Shown: piece after piece, positions 15,931 to 22,551 of the stretch
Layout: the number at the start of each line of letters is the position of its first letter
How positions within the stretch are numbered: position 1 is the stretch's first letter
Origin: Dactylosporangium aurantiacum
GTDB lineage: Bacteria; Actinomycetota; Actinomycetes; Mycobacteriales; Micromonosporaceae
Assembly: GCF_000716715.1 (NCBI RefSeq)
Contig: NZ_JNYJ01000070.1
Location: forward strand, 1 to 30,117
Reading direction: 5' to 3'
Length of the DNA: 30,117 bases
Translations under genes and position numbers: made by a program
Notes under the pieces: generated by a model
Told to the model about the DNA's origin: nothing
Database searches by the model: none
Seen by the model: the letters and a program-made list of their open reading frames with translations, nothing else

Positions 15931-15971
15931 TACCGACTTGGCGTCGGCATCATACCGACGGGTCGTCGGTA
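15931..15971 (-). promoter_or_regulatory. Twin TetR-type operators over the MFS promoter
   Basis: Two 19-bp dyads in tandem. TACCGAC-TTGGC-GTCGGCA (15931-15949) is near-perfect and TACCGAC-GGGTC-GTCGGTA (15953-15971) is perfect, with centres 22 bp apart, two helical turns. The minus-strand -10 TATGAT (rc of 15949-15954) falls in the gap between them, giving a start near 15942 and a 5' leader of about 38 nt. Binding of a TetR-family dimer pair here would block the MFS gene. Confidence 0.7.
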
Positions 15972-16032
15972 AAACGCGGCAGGGTGGCGGGTGCGAAAGA
16001 TGCACAGTCGGTTTCCGGTGCCACCGGCGAAT

Positions 16033-16101
16033 CCGCTGCTCAGCGGCGTGCGAGCCGATTTGTCGAAGCGCATCGATTGACAGTGCGTGAACCCGTGTCA
16101 A
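16033..16101. other. Upstream region of the endoglucanase gene with two dyads
   Basis: CCGCTG-CT-CAGCGG (16033-16046) is a small hairpin. TTGACA (16077-16082) and TGTCAA (16096-16101) form a 6-bp inverted repeat spanning 25 bp; TTGACA also equals a consensus -35, but no good -10 follows at 17 bp. No copy of the CebR operator core known from cellulose-regulated Streptomyces genes is seen. One of these is probably the operator or promoter of the cellulase. Confidence 0.3.
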
Positions 16102-16172
16102 CACTCCTCGCCAGGTTCGGACCGGAGACGCCGCCGCATTCCGGCGCTCGCAACCGCAGGAGAGGAACCCTC

Positions 16173-17774
16173 ATGAGTTCGACAGTCAGGAGGGCCGGGC
16201 TCGCAGTCGCTGCCGCCGCCCTGGTCCTCGCCGGAGCCGCGTACGGCGTGACGAGGTCAACCGTGGCCAATGCCGCGACGCAGCTGACCGGCACCCAACT
16301 GGTCGCCGACATGGGCGCCGGGTGGAACCTCGGCAATCAGCTGGAGGCCAGCGTCAACAGCGTGCCCGGCGAGACGGCCTGGGGCAACCCGGTCATCACC
16401 CAGGCCCTCATCGACCGGGTCAAGGCATCGGGCTTCAAGACGATCCGCATCCCCGTCTCGTACCTGGGGAAGATCGGGGCCGGCCCGAACTACACCGTCG
16501 ACGCGGCGTGGCTGAACCGGATCCAGGAGGTCGTCAACTACGCGTACAACTCCGGCCTGTACGTGCTCATCAACATGCACGGTGACGGCTTCAAGAGCGT
16601 GAACGGCTCCTGGCTGATCTGCGACGCGTCGGACCAGACCACGGTCAAGGCCAAGTACCAGAAGGTCTGGCAGCAGGTCGCGACGAAGTTCGCCGGCTAC
16701 AACGACCACCTGATCTTCGAGTCGATGAACGAGGAGTTCGACGGGCAGTACGGCAACCCCACCCAGCCGTGCTACTCGAACATCGTCAGCTACAACCAGA
16801 TCTTCGTCGACACCGTCCGGCGGACCGGCGGCACCAACGCCTCACGTTGGCTGCTCATCCCGGGCTGGAACACCAACATCGAGTACACGACCGGCAACTA
16901 CGGCTTCTCGCTGCCCACCGACACCTACCGCGCGTCGTCCATCCCCAGCGGGGAGCAGCGGCTCATGATCTCCGTGCACTACTACGACCCCTGGGACTTC
17001 ACGGGCCAGGAGGACGGCAACATCACGCAGTGGGGCGCGGCCGCGACCAACCCGGCCAAGAAGTCCACCTGGGGTCAGGAGGACTACCTGGACCAGACGA
17101 TGAAGAAGATGCGCGACACCTTCGTCGCCAAGGGCTACCCGTTCTTCGTCGGTGAGTACGGCGCGATCGACAAGACGTCGGCCGACCCGGCGAACAACAC
17201 CTACCGCGCGAACTTCGCCAAGGCAGTGGTCAGCACCGCGAAGAAGTACGGCGGGGCGACCGCCTACTGGGACAACGGCTACAACGGCCAGTACGGGTTC
17301 GGCCTGTTCAACCGCAGCTCCAACACCGTGACGCAGCAGGGCATCATCACCGCCGTCATCACCGCCGCGGGCGGCACGTCCACCAGCAGCCCGCCGGTAT
17401 CGCCGTCGCCGTCCAGGACCTCCAGCAGCCCGTCGCCCTCGTCGAGCGGCCCGGGCGGCACCGGCGCCTGCCGGATCGTCAACGCGGTCAGCGCCTGGAA
17501 CACCGGCCTGACCAACAACATCACCATCACCAACGCCGGCAGCACCGCCATCAACGGCTGGCAGCTCGTTTTCACCCTGCCCAGCGGGCAGACCATCACC
17601 GGCGGCTGGAGCGCCACCTACTCCCCGGCCAGCGGCACGGTGACCGCGACCAACGTCAGCTACAACGGCAGCCTCCCCGCGGGCGGCAGCACCACCATCG
17701 GCTACCAGGCCACCCACACCGGCAACGCCGCCGCCCCCACCGGCTTCAAGCTCAACGGCGCCAGCTGCAGCTGA
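16173..17774 (+). CDS. Secreted endoglucanase, GH5 catalytic domain with C-terminal CBM2
   Basis: 533 residues from ATG 16173, preceded by AGGAGAGG (16158-16165). Signal peptide about 1-34 (cut near VANA-ATQ). The GH5 TIM barrel spans about 36-400: GWNLGNQLE at 50-58, FKTIRIPVSY, LINMHGDGF, acid/base E187 in FESMNEEFDG, VHYYDPWDFTG, nucleophile E328 in FFVGEYGA, and AYWDNGYNGQYGFGLFNR. A Ser/Pro-rich linker (about 402-427) joins a family 2 cellulose-binding module (433-532, with end cysteines C433 and C532 for the usual disulfide and WNTGLTNNITITNAG, INGWQLVFTLPSGQTITGGW). It cuts beta-1,4-glucan outside the cell. The gene stands alone and ends at a strong hairpin terminator. Confidence 0.95.
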   Translation: MSSTVRRAGLAVAAAALVLAGAAYGVTRSTVANAATQLTGTQLVADMGAGWNLGNQLEASVNSVPGETAWGNPVITQALIDRVKASGFKTIRIPVSYLGKIGAGPNYTVDAAWLNRIQEVVNYAYNSGLYVLINMHGDGFKSVNGSWLICDASDQTTVKAKYQKVWQQVATKFAGYNDHLIFESMNEEFDGQYGNPTQPCYSNIVSYNQIFVDTVRRTGGTNASRWLLIPGWNTNIEYTTGNYGFSLPTDTYRASSIPSGEQRLMISVHYYDPWDFTGQEDGNITQWGAAATNPAKKSTWGQEDYLDQTMKKMRDTFVAKGYPFFVGEYGAIDKTSADPANNTYRANFAKAVVSTAKKYGGATAYWDNGYNGQYGFGLFNRSSNTVTQQGIITAVITAAGGTSTSSPPVSPSPSRTSSSPSPSSSGPGGTGACRIVNAVSAWNTGLTNNITITNAGSTAINGWQLVFTLPSGQTITGGWSATYSPASGTVTATNVSYNGSLPAGGSTTIGYQATHTGNAAAPTGFKLNGASCS

Positions 17775-17797
17775 GCCCTGATCGCAAGCCCAACGGC

Positions 17798-17837
17798 CCC
17801 GATCGGGCCGGACGGTTCACCGTCCGGCCCGATCGGG
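17798..17837. terminator. Bidirectional terminator, 18-bp perfect stem with TTCA loop
   Basis: The arms at 17798-17815 and 17820-17837 are perfect reverse complements (CCCGATCGGGCCGGACGG and its complement) around a 4-nt loop. It sits between the convergent cellulase and TetR genes. The loop contains the TetR stop codon (TCA at 17817-17819), so the right arm also encodes the last residues of TetR. There is no U-tract, as is common for actinomycete terminators. Confidence 0.85.
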
Positions 17838-18404
17838 CGGACCGGCGCAAGCATCCGTCCGCAGCCCGTTCACCATGATGTTGAGCAGCCGATGCGCGGT
17901 TTCGGGCGACTCCGCCGAGGCGATCGAAATGGCGTTGGTGAGCTTGAGCAGATCGCTGACCGTCACGTCGGGGTCGACCGCGCGCTGGGCCCGGCAGTCG
18001 TCGAGCAGCAGTTGGGCGGCGGCGTACAGGGCGCGATGGCGTGCTTCCAGGGTCGTGTCCGCCTGATGGGCGCCGAGCAGCACGGCCAGCCCCCGGAATG
18101 ACGCGGTGAACGCGATCAGCCGGTGGAGCCACTCGACCAGCGCGCCGGCCGGGTCGGCCGGGGACGCCAGCTCGCCGGCGCCGGCGGCGAGCCGCTCCGC
18201 CTCGACGTCCAGGACGCAGTGGACCAGGTCGAGCCGGCCGGTGAAATGCCGGTGCAACGTGGCCGAGCCGACCTGCGCCGCGGCGGCGATCTCGTCCAGC
18301 GGCACGTCGACACCCTGCTCGGCGAACATCCTGGCCGCGGTCGCAATGATGCGGTCCCGGTTGGCCAGTCCGTCCGACCGTGCGCGTCGCGCCTTGCCCG
18401 TCAT
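17817..18404 (-). CDS. TetR family transcriptional regulator
   Basis: 195 residues from ATG 18404, fixed by AGGAGGT 7 nt upstream; an in-frame start at 18428 would add eight residues. The N-terminal helix-turn-helix is typical: NRDRIIATAARMFAEQGVDVPLDEIAAAAQVGSATLHRHFTGRLDLVHCVL. The rest (60-195) is the helical ligand-binding and dimerisation domain, of the kind often found in SbtR-like TetR proteins (ALVEWLHRLIAFTASFRGLAVLL). It diverges from a three-enzyme operon, with two near-identical operators in between, so it most likely represses itself and the operon until an inducer binds, probably the pathway substrate. Confidence 0.93.
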   Translation of the reverse strand: MTGKARRARSDGLANRDRIIATAARMFAEQGVDVPLDEIAAAAQVGSATLHRHFTGRLDLVHCVLDVEAERLAAGAGELASPADPAGALVEWLHRLIAFTASFRGLAVLLGAHQADTTLEARHRALYAAAQLLLDDCRAQRAVDPDVTVSDLLKLTNAISIASAESPETAHRLLNIMVNGLRTDACAGPPDRAGR

Positions 18405-18430
18405 GATGCCACCTCCTGTCTGCTCCACTC

Positions 18431-18454
18431 TATCTGGGGGAGTCCCCCGGATAA
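18431..18454. promoter_or_regulatory. TetR operator O1 (24 bp)
   Basis: Imperfect dyad running from TATCTGGGGG to CCCCCGGATAA. A forward -10 TAATCT (18452-18457) overlaps its right end and a reverse TANNNT (TAGAGT, rc of 18427-18432) touches its left end, so binding would block both promoters. Confidence 0.75.
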
Positions 18455-18470
18455 TCTGCTACCCTTCCTC

Positions 18471-18494
18471 TTATCCGGGGGATGACCCCAGATA
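18471..18494. promoter_or_regulatory. TetR operator O2 (24 bp, inverted copy of O1)
   Basis: The reverse complement of this segment equals O1 at 21 of 24 positions; the only differences are three central bases (GAG in O1, TCA in O2). It lies about 7 bp downstream of the predicted operon transcript start and next to the ribosome-binding site AGAGGGGAGG, so it could act as a roadblock. Confidence 0.75.
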
Positions 18495-18510
18495 AGAGGG
18501 GAGGACGACC

Positions 18511-19329
18511 GTGCCTGGACCCATCGGGCGGTGCGGCCCGGACGGCGCCGGCTTTCTGGCCGGACCGTCGTTCGCGCAGCATCAGACCAGGTTCGCCGAA
18601 CACTTCGTGCTGGACCGCCGCGACGGCATCCTGACCGTGCGCGTGCATCACGAGGGCGGCGCCGCGCTGTGGTCCCGCGGCCTGCTCAACGCATGGAACC
18701 TCCTGCTCGGTGAGATATCGGCCGACCGGGACACCGAGCTCGTCATCATCACCGGCACCGGCGACGCGTGGCTCGCCGGCGTCGACTTCGCGTCCTTCGC
18801 CGAGCCGATGCACCGGTGGGCCGGCGAGTCGATCGACGAGCAGTACAACGACGGCGTCAAACTGCTGGAGCGCGTCGTCAACGACCTGGACGTGCCCACC
18901 ATCGCGGCGATCAACGGACCCGGCCCCAGGCTGGAGCTGCCGCTGCTGTGCGACCTGACCCTCTGCACGCCCGACGTCGTCATCGGCGACGGCAACTTCA
19001 GTGCGGGTTCGGCGCCCGGCGACGGCCTGTACCTCGTGCTGCACGAGCTCATCGGCGCGAAGCGCGCCAACCACATGGTCTACACCGGCGAGGGACTGCG
19101 CGCCGACCAGGCCCGCGACCTCGGCCTCATCAACGAGGTCGTGCCCCGGCGCGACCTGCTACCGCGGGCCACACGCCTGGCGGAGAACATCATGGCCAAG
19201 CCGCGGACCGCCCGGCGGATGACCCACCGGCTGGCGGCACGCGGATGGCAGCGTCGCATGGTCGCCGACCTGAGGCACGCCTACGCCCACCAGCTGCTCA
19301 CCATGGCCGGCCATCAGGATCGGGCATGA
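18511..19329 (+). CDS. Crotonase-family hydrolase, 6-oxocamphor hydrolase-like
   Basis: 272 residues from GTG 18511 (AGAGGGGAGG 7 nt upstream). The fold is crotonase: ELVIITGTGDAWLAGVDFASF (oxyanion loop), VPTIAAINGPGPRLELPLLCDLTL, and SAPGDGLYLVLHELIGAKRANHMVYTGEGLRADQARDLGLINEVV. The closest match I can recall across the whole length is 6-oxocamphor hydrolase of Rhodococcus, which cleaves beta-diketones by a retro-Claisen step: both share the VHxEG block (H46 or H47 here), GTG..DF.SF and the PGDG aspartate (D171 here). The camphor enzyme's two active-site histidines in NGPVTNHPE and DGPHFPSG are replaced here (GPGPRLE, GDGNFSAG), so substrate or chemistry probably differs. It could instead be a CoA-dependent hydratase, but it heads an operon with no CoA ligase. 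Confidence 0.75.
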   Translation: MPGPIGRCGPDGAGFLAGPSFAQHQTRFAEHFVLDRRDGILTVRVHHEGGAALWSRGLLNAWNLLLGEISADRDTELVIITGTGDAWLAGVDFASFAEPMHRWAGESIDEQYNDGVKLLERVVNDLDVPTIAAINGPGPRLELPLLCDLTLCTPDVVIGDGNFSAGSAPGDGLYLVLHELIGAKRANHMVYTGEGLRADQARDLGLINEVVPRRDLLPRATRLAENIMAKPRTARRMTHRLAARGWQRRMVADLRHAYAHQLLTMAGHQDRA

Positions 19330-19373
19330 GCGCCTCGCCCGCGGGCGTCCTCCGCGAAGATCGGAGCTGACCG

Positions 19374-20303
19374 ATGACCGCTACGCCGCCGGACATGCCC
19401 GCCGGTGACGAGACGTTCGTGGGTTCCGGGCCACTGCGGCTGTGGACGCAGCGGTTCGGTGACCCCGGCGACCCGACCATCCTGTTGGTCATGGGCACGT
19501 CGACGCAGGGCATCGGCTGGCCCGACGAGCTGCTGCACGCACTGGTGGGCAGCGGACGGCAGGTGATCCGGTTCGATCACCGCGACACCGGCCGCTCGGA
19601 CTGCGTGGACTTCGCGGCGAACCCGTACGCCCTGGCCGACCTGGCCGCCGATGCGGCGGCGGTACTGGACGGCCACGGTGTCGACGCCGCACACGTCGTC
19701 GGCACCTCGCTGGGCGCGGCGATCGGCCAGTGGCTGGCCGTCCATCGGGCGTCGCGGGTACGCACGCTGACCGCGATGGCGGCCACGCCAATGGGCAACC
19801 ACGCGGGACCGGCGTGGGCGCGGGCGATGGCGGGCCAACCGGCCGCGGCCGGCGAGCTGCCGCCCCCGACCGCACGGTTCCTCGGCCACGTGACGGCCTC
19901 GGCGGCAGCGCCGCGCACCACGCACGACGAGCGCGTCGAGGCCGACGTGCGGACCTGGCGGGTGCTCAACGGCGACGTCCTGCCGTTCGACGAGGCCGCC
20001 GCGAGGCGTTTCGTCGAACGCTGCCACGCCCGGGCCGGCAACATCAGCGCCGCCCTGAACCATGACCTCGCGGGCCGGCGCTTCGCCGACGACCGGCGCG
20101 CTGCGCTGTCCGCGGTCGCCGCGCCGACGCTCGTCATCCACGGCAGCGCGGATCCGCTGTTCCCGCCGGCCCACGGCGAAGCGCTCGCGGCACAGATCCC
20201 CGGCGCGCGGCTCGAGGTGATACCCGGCATGGGCCACCACCCGTTCTTCGCCCCCGGCCTCACACCACGGATCGCCGACTCGATCATCCGCCACACCACC
20301 TGA
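19374..20303 (+). CDS. Alpha/beta hydrolase, RdmC-like esterase
   Basis: 309 residues from ATG 19374 (GGAG 8 nt upstream), 44 nt after the crotonase gene. Triad: nucleophile S112 in GTSLG, acid D260 in HGSADPLFPP, H288 in GMGHHPF. The N-terminal half (GDPGDPTILLVMGTSTQGIGWPDELLHAL, RFDHRDTGRSD, NPYALADLAADAAAVLDG) is the pattern of aclacinomycin methylesterase RdmC and relatives. Such enzymes hydrolyse esters or lactones on polyketides and other bulky molecules. In the operon it could open a lactone or remove an ester after the monooxygenase or crotonase step. It is cytoplasmic, with no signal peptide. Confidence 0.85.
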   Translation: MTATPPDMPAGDETFVGSGPLRLWTQRFGDPGDPTILLVMGTSTQGIGWPDELLHALVGSGRQVIRFDHRDTGRSDCVDFAANPYALADLAADAAAVLDGHGVDAAHVVGTSLGAAIGQWLAVHRASRVRTLTAMAATPMGNHAGPAWARAMAGQPAAAGELPPPTARFLGHVTASAAAPRTTHDERVEADVRTWRVLNGDVLPFDEAAARRFVERCHARAGNISAALNHDLAGRRFADDRRAALSAVAAPTLVIHGSADPLFPPAHGEALAAQIPGARLEVIPGMGHHPFFAPGLTPRIADSIIRHTT

Positions 20304-20368
20304 AACGCACCGGGCCGGCGGCGACCGGCCCGCGCAGCGGACGAACCCGAATCGAACGGAGCAACCAC

Positions 20369-21976
20369 ATGACGGCCGAGGTGAGCATCGTCGGTGCCGG
20401 CCCGGTAGGGCTGCTGCTGGCCGGCGAACTCGCGCTGGCGGGGGTCCGCCCGGTGGTGCTGGAGCAGCTGTCCGAGCGCGGCACCGCATACAAAGCCAAC
20501 GCCCTGATGGGTCAGGTCGTTCGGTTCCTCGACCATCGCGGGCTGTACCGGTCCTTCGGCGGCTCCGGCGACCGGCCGCGGCCCACGCCCGCGTTCCTGT
20601 TCGGTGCCCTGCTGTTCACACCGTCCGGCCTGGCCGACAACCCGCTCTACGGCCTGCAGATCCGCCAGGCGCACCTCGAGACGCTGCTGGAACGGCGGGC
20701 CGTCGAGCTCGGCGTCGACCTGCGACGCGGGCACCAGGTGCGGCAGCTGCGGCAGGACGACGAGGGCGTGACCGTGCAGGTACAGGGGCCCGACGGCGGA
20801 TACGAACTGCGCACCGGCTATCTCGTCGGCTGCGACGGCGCCCGCAGCGGGGTCCGGAAGGCGATCGGTGCCACGTTCGCCGGCTCCACCGACCCCACCG
20901 TCGTCTCGCGTGCCGCCCACGTCGCCGTGCCACCATCGTCGATCAGCGTCGAAACCGGCGACGTCGCCCTGCCCAGCGGCGACCGGATCGGGCTGTACAC
21001 GTGGCACCGCACCGAACGCGGCGCCTACGTCGTGGTCCCGCACGAACCCGGCGTGGTGATGGTGTCGGTGATCGAATGGGACGGGCCGCCGATCACCGAC
21101 GACATCCCGGTCTCGCTCGACGAGATACGGGCAAGCCTGCGCCGGGTCCTGGGCCAGGACCTGCCGTTCACCGCACCCGAGACCCCGGGACCGCATCTGC
21201 TGCGCCGCGGACATCCCGCGAACGTCCGGATCGCCACCTCGCACCGCGTCAACCGGGTGTTCCTCGCCGGCGACGCCGCCCACGTGCACCCCGCCGTCGG
21301 CGCCCCCGGACTCAACCTCGGCCTGCAGGACGCCGCCAACCTCGGCTGGAAGCTCGCCGCGCAGGTGCACGGCTGGGCACCACCCGGGCTGCTGGACAGC
21401 TACCAGACCGAACGCCGTCCGGCCGCGGAACGGGTCACCATGCACACCCAGGCTCAGCTGGCGCTGATGTCCCCGGGACCCGCGATCACCGCACTGCGTC
21501 AGGTCGTCGCCGAACTCCTGGAAACCCCGGCCGTCACCGGGCAGGTCGCACACCTGCTGGCCGGCTCGGACCTCCGGTACCCGATGCACTCCGGCAGCCC
21601 ACACCCGCTGACCGGCCGGTTCGCGCCCGACCTCGACCTGCGCGCCGGCTCCCGGGACACCCGCCTCGCCGAGCTCACGCACCCGGGCCGGCCGCTGCTG
21701 CTGGACCTCACCGGCTCCGGCCACCTCGCCGACCTGACCGGCGCCTGGCGCGACCGCGTGGATCTCGTCACCGCCCAGGCATCGGCACCGCCGGCCGGTG
21801 CCCTGCTCGTCCGCCCGGACGGCTACGTCGCGTGGGCCCTCGGCGCCGACGGCGAGGGCCAGCTCCTCGAGGCGCTGGAGACCTGGTTCGGCGGTCCCGC
21901 GCCGGCCGGCCACCGCGCCTCCGGTCAGTGCCGGTGCACCGCGTCGGCGTGCCGGGGATCCCCGGGATGCTCGTAG
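20369..21976 (+). CDS. Class A FAD-dependent aromatic/polyketide monooxygenase
   Basis: 535 residues from ATG 20369 (GGAG 7 nt upstream). FAD motifs: GAGPVG at 9-14, the DG motif LVGCDGARSGVRKAIG at 152-167, and the GD motif VFLAGDAAHVHPAVGAPGLNLGLQDA at 297-321. A thioredoxin-like C-terminal domain (about 405-515; RPLLLDLTGSGHL, LLVRPDGYVAWAL) marks the PheA/TfdB/MtmOIV/Rox group, which hydroxylates phenols, performs Baeyer-Villiger steps or inactivates rifamycins. It needs NAD(P)H and oxygen. The tail after WFGGP (CRCTASACRGSPGCS) is Cys-rich and overlaps the end of the opposite gene by 52 bp, so it may be an artefact of a shifted stop. It is the third gene of the TetR-controlled operon and probably catalyses the first, oxidative, step. 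Confidence 0.9.
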   Translation: MTAEVSIVGAGPVGLLLAGELALAGVRPVVLEQLSERGTAYKANALMGQVVRFLDHRGLYRSFGGSGDRPRPTPAFLFGALLFTPSGLADNPLYGLQIRQAHLETLLERRAVELGVDLRRGHQVRQLRQDDEGVTVQVQGPDGGYELRTGYLVGCDGARSGVRKAIGATFAGSTDPTVVSRAAHVAVPPSSISVETGDVALPSGDRIGLYTWHRTERGAYVVVPHEPGVVMVSVIEWDGPPITDDIPVSLDEIRASLRRVLGQDLPFTAPETPGPHLLRRGHPANVRIATSHRVNRVFLAGDAAHVHPAVGAPGLNLGLQDAANLGWKLAAQVHGWAPPGLLDSYQTERRPAAERVTMHTQAQLALMSPGPAITALRQVVAELLETPAVTGQVAHLLAGSDLRYPMHSGSPHPLTGRFAPDLDLRAGSRDTRLAELTHPGRPLLLDLTGSGHLADLTGAWRDRVDLVTAQASAPPAGALLVRPDGYVAWALGADGEGQLLEALETWFGGPAPAGHRASGQCRCTASACRGSPGCS

Positions 21977-22551
21977 CCGGGCTCGAGACGGACCAGGGCC
22001 GCGCACCGCTGCTCGAGCCACCGCGCGAACCGCCGCTCGGAGTCCTCGGCGCCGAGACGAGCGGCGAGCGCGTCGCGCACCACGGCGTAGTCCTGCGGAT
22101 ACCGGTCCCGGTTGCGGTGGAAGTAGGCCTGTGTTTCGGCCTCTTCCGCCGGTACGGGTGGCGCCACACGGTCGCGCAGCGCCCGGGCCACGGGGTGCGC
22201 GGCAATCACCGCCGCGACCACCCCGCCGGTGCGCAACGCGTCGGCGAGACGCACCGGCCGCGGCACGCCGTCGCCCGCGGAGAGCCCGAGCAGCGTGGCC
22301 TCGTGCTCGACGGCAGCCTCGACGGTGAGCACCTGGACCAGCCAGCGGCGCAGGTTGCGGCCCTCTGCGGTGGCCGGGTGGGGGAGCCGTGTCGCGTAGG
22401 GACCGCGGCGCAGCGCGGCGAGCCGGTCCTCGACGGCGGCGACGGTGACCGGCCGCCCCGCCACCCAGGCGGCGATCCCGGCCGCGCCGGGTTCCCCGCC
22501 GTGCGGGTGTAGGGGCGTGCCGCCCGGTTCGCGGTGCGAGGGACCGGTCAT
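21925..22551 (-). CDS. SurA-N-like small protein coupled to the GH38 gene (DUF7158-like)
   Basis: 208 residues from ATG 22551, whose ATGA overlaps the stop of the mannosidase gene. The N-terminal half (IAAWVAGRPVTVAAVEDRLAALRRGPYATRLP, RRWLVQVLTVEAAVEHEATLLGL) resembles the SurA/parvulin N-domain 'vngxxIt..ev' pattern. AETQAYFHRNRDRYPQDYAVVRDALAARLG resembles the segment that in foldases precedes the PPIase domain. No PPIase domain follows, and there is no signal peptide. Homologues in actinomycetes lie beside GH38 genes and I recall odd names such as malonyltransferase for them; nothing in this sequence supports that. A helper for folding or stability of the mannosidase is a reasonable guess, not more. 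Confidence 0.65.
   Translation of the reverse strand: MTGPSHREPGGTPLHPHGGEPGAAGIAAWVAGRPVTVAAVEDRLAALRRGPYATRLPHPATAEGRNLRRWLVQVLTVEAAVEHEATLLGLSAGDGVPRPVRLADALRTGGVVAAVIAAHPVARALRDRVAPPVPAEEAETQAYFHRNRDRYPQDYAVVRDALAARLGAEDSERRFARWLEQRCAALVRLEPGYEHPGDPRHADAVHRH

Noticed and set aside
15648..16172. In-frame upstream extension of the cellulase gene by 175 codons
   Set aside because: It crosses the MFS gene and its operators, and a good ribosome-binding site and signal peptide mark ATG 16173.
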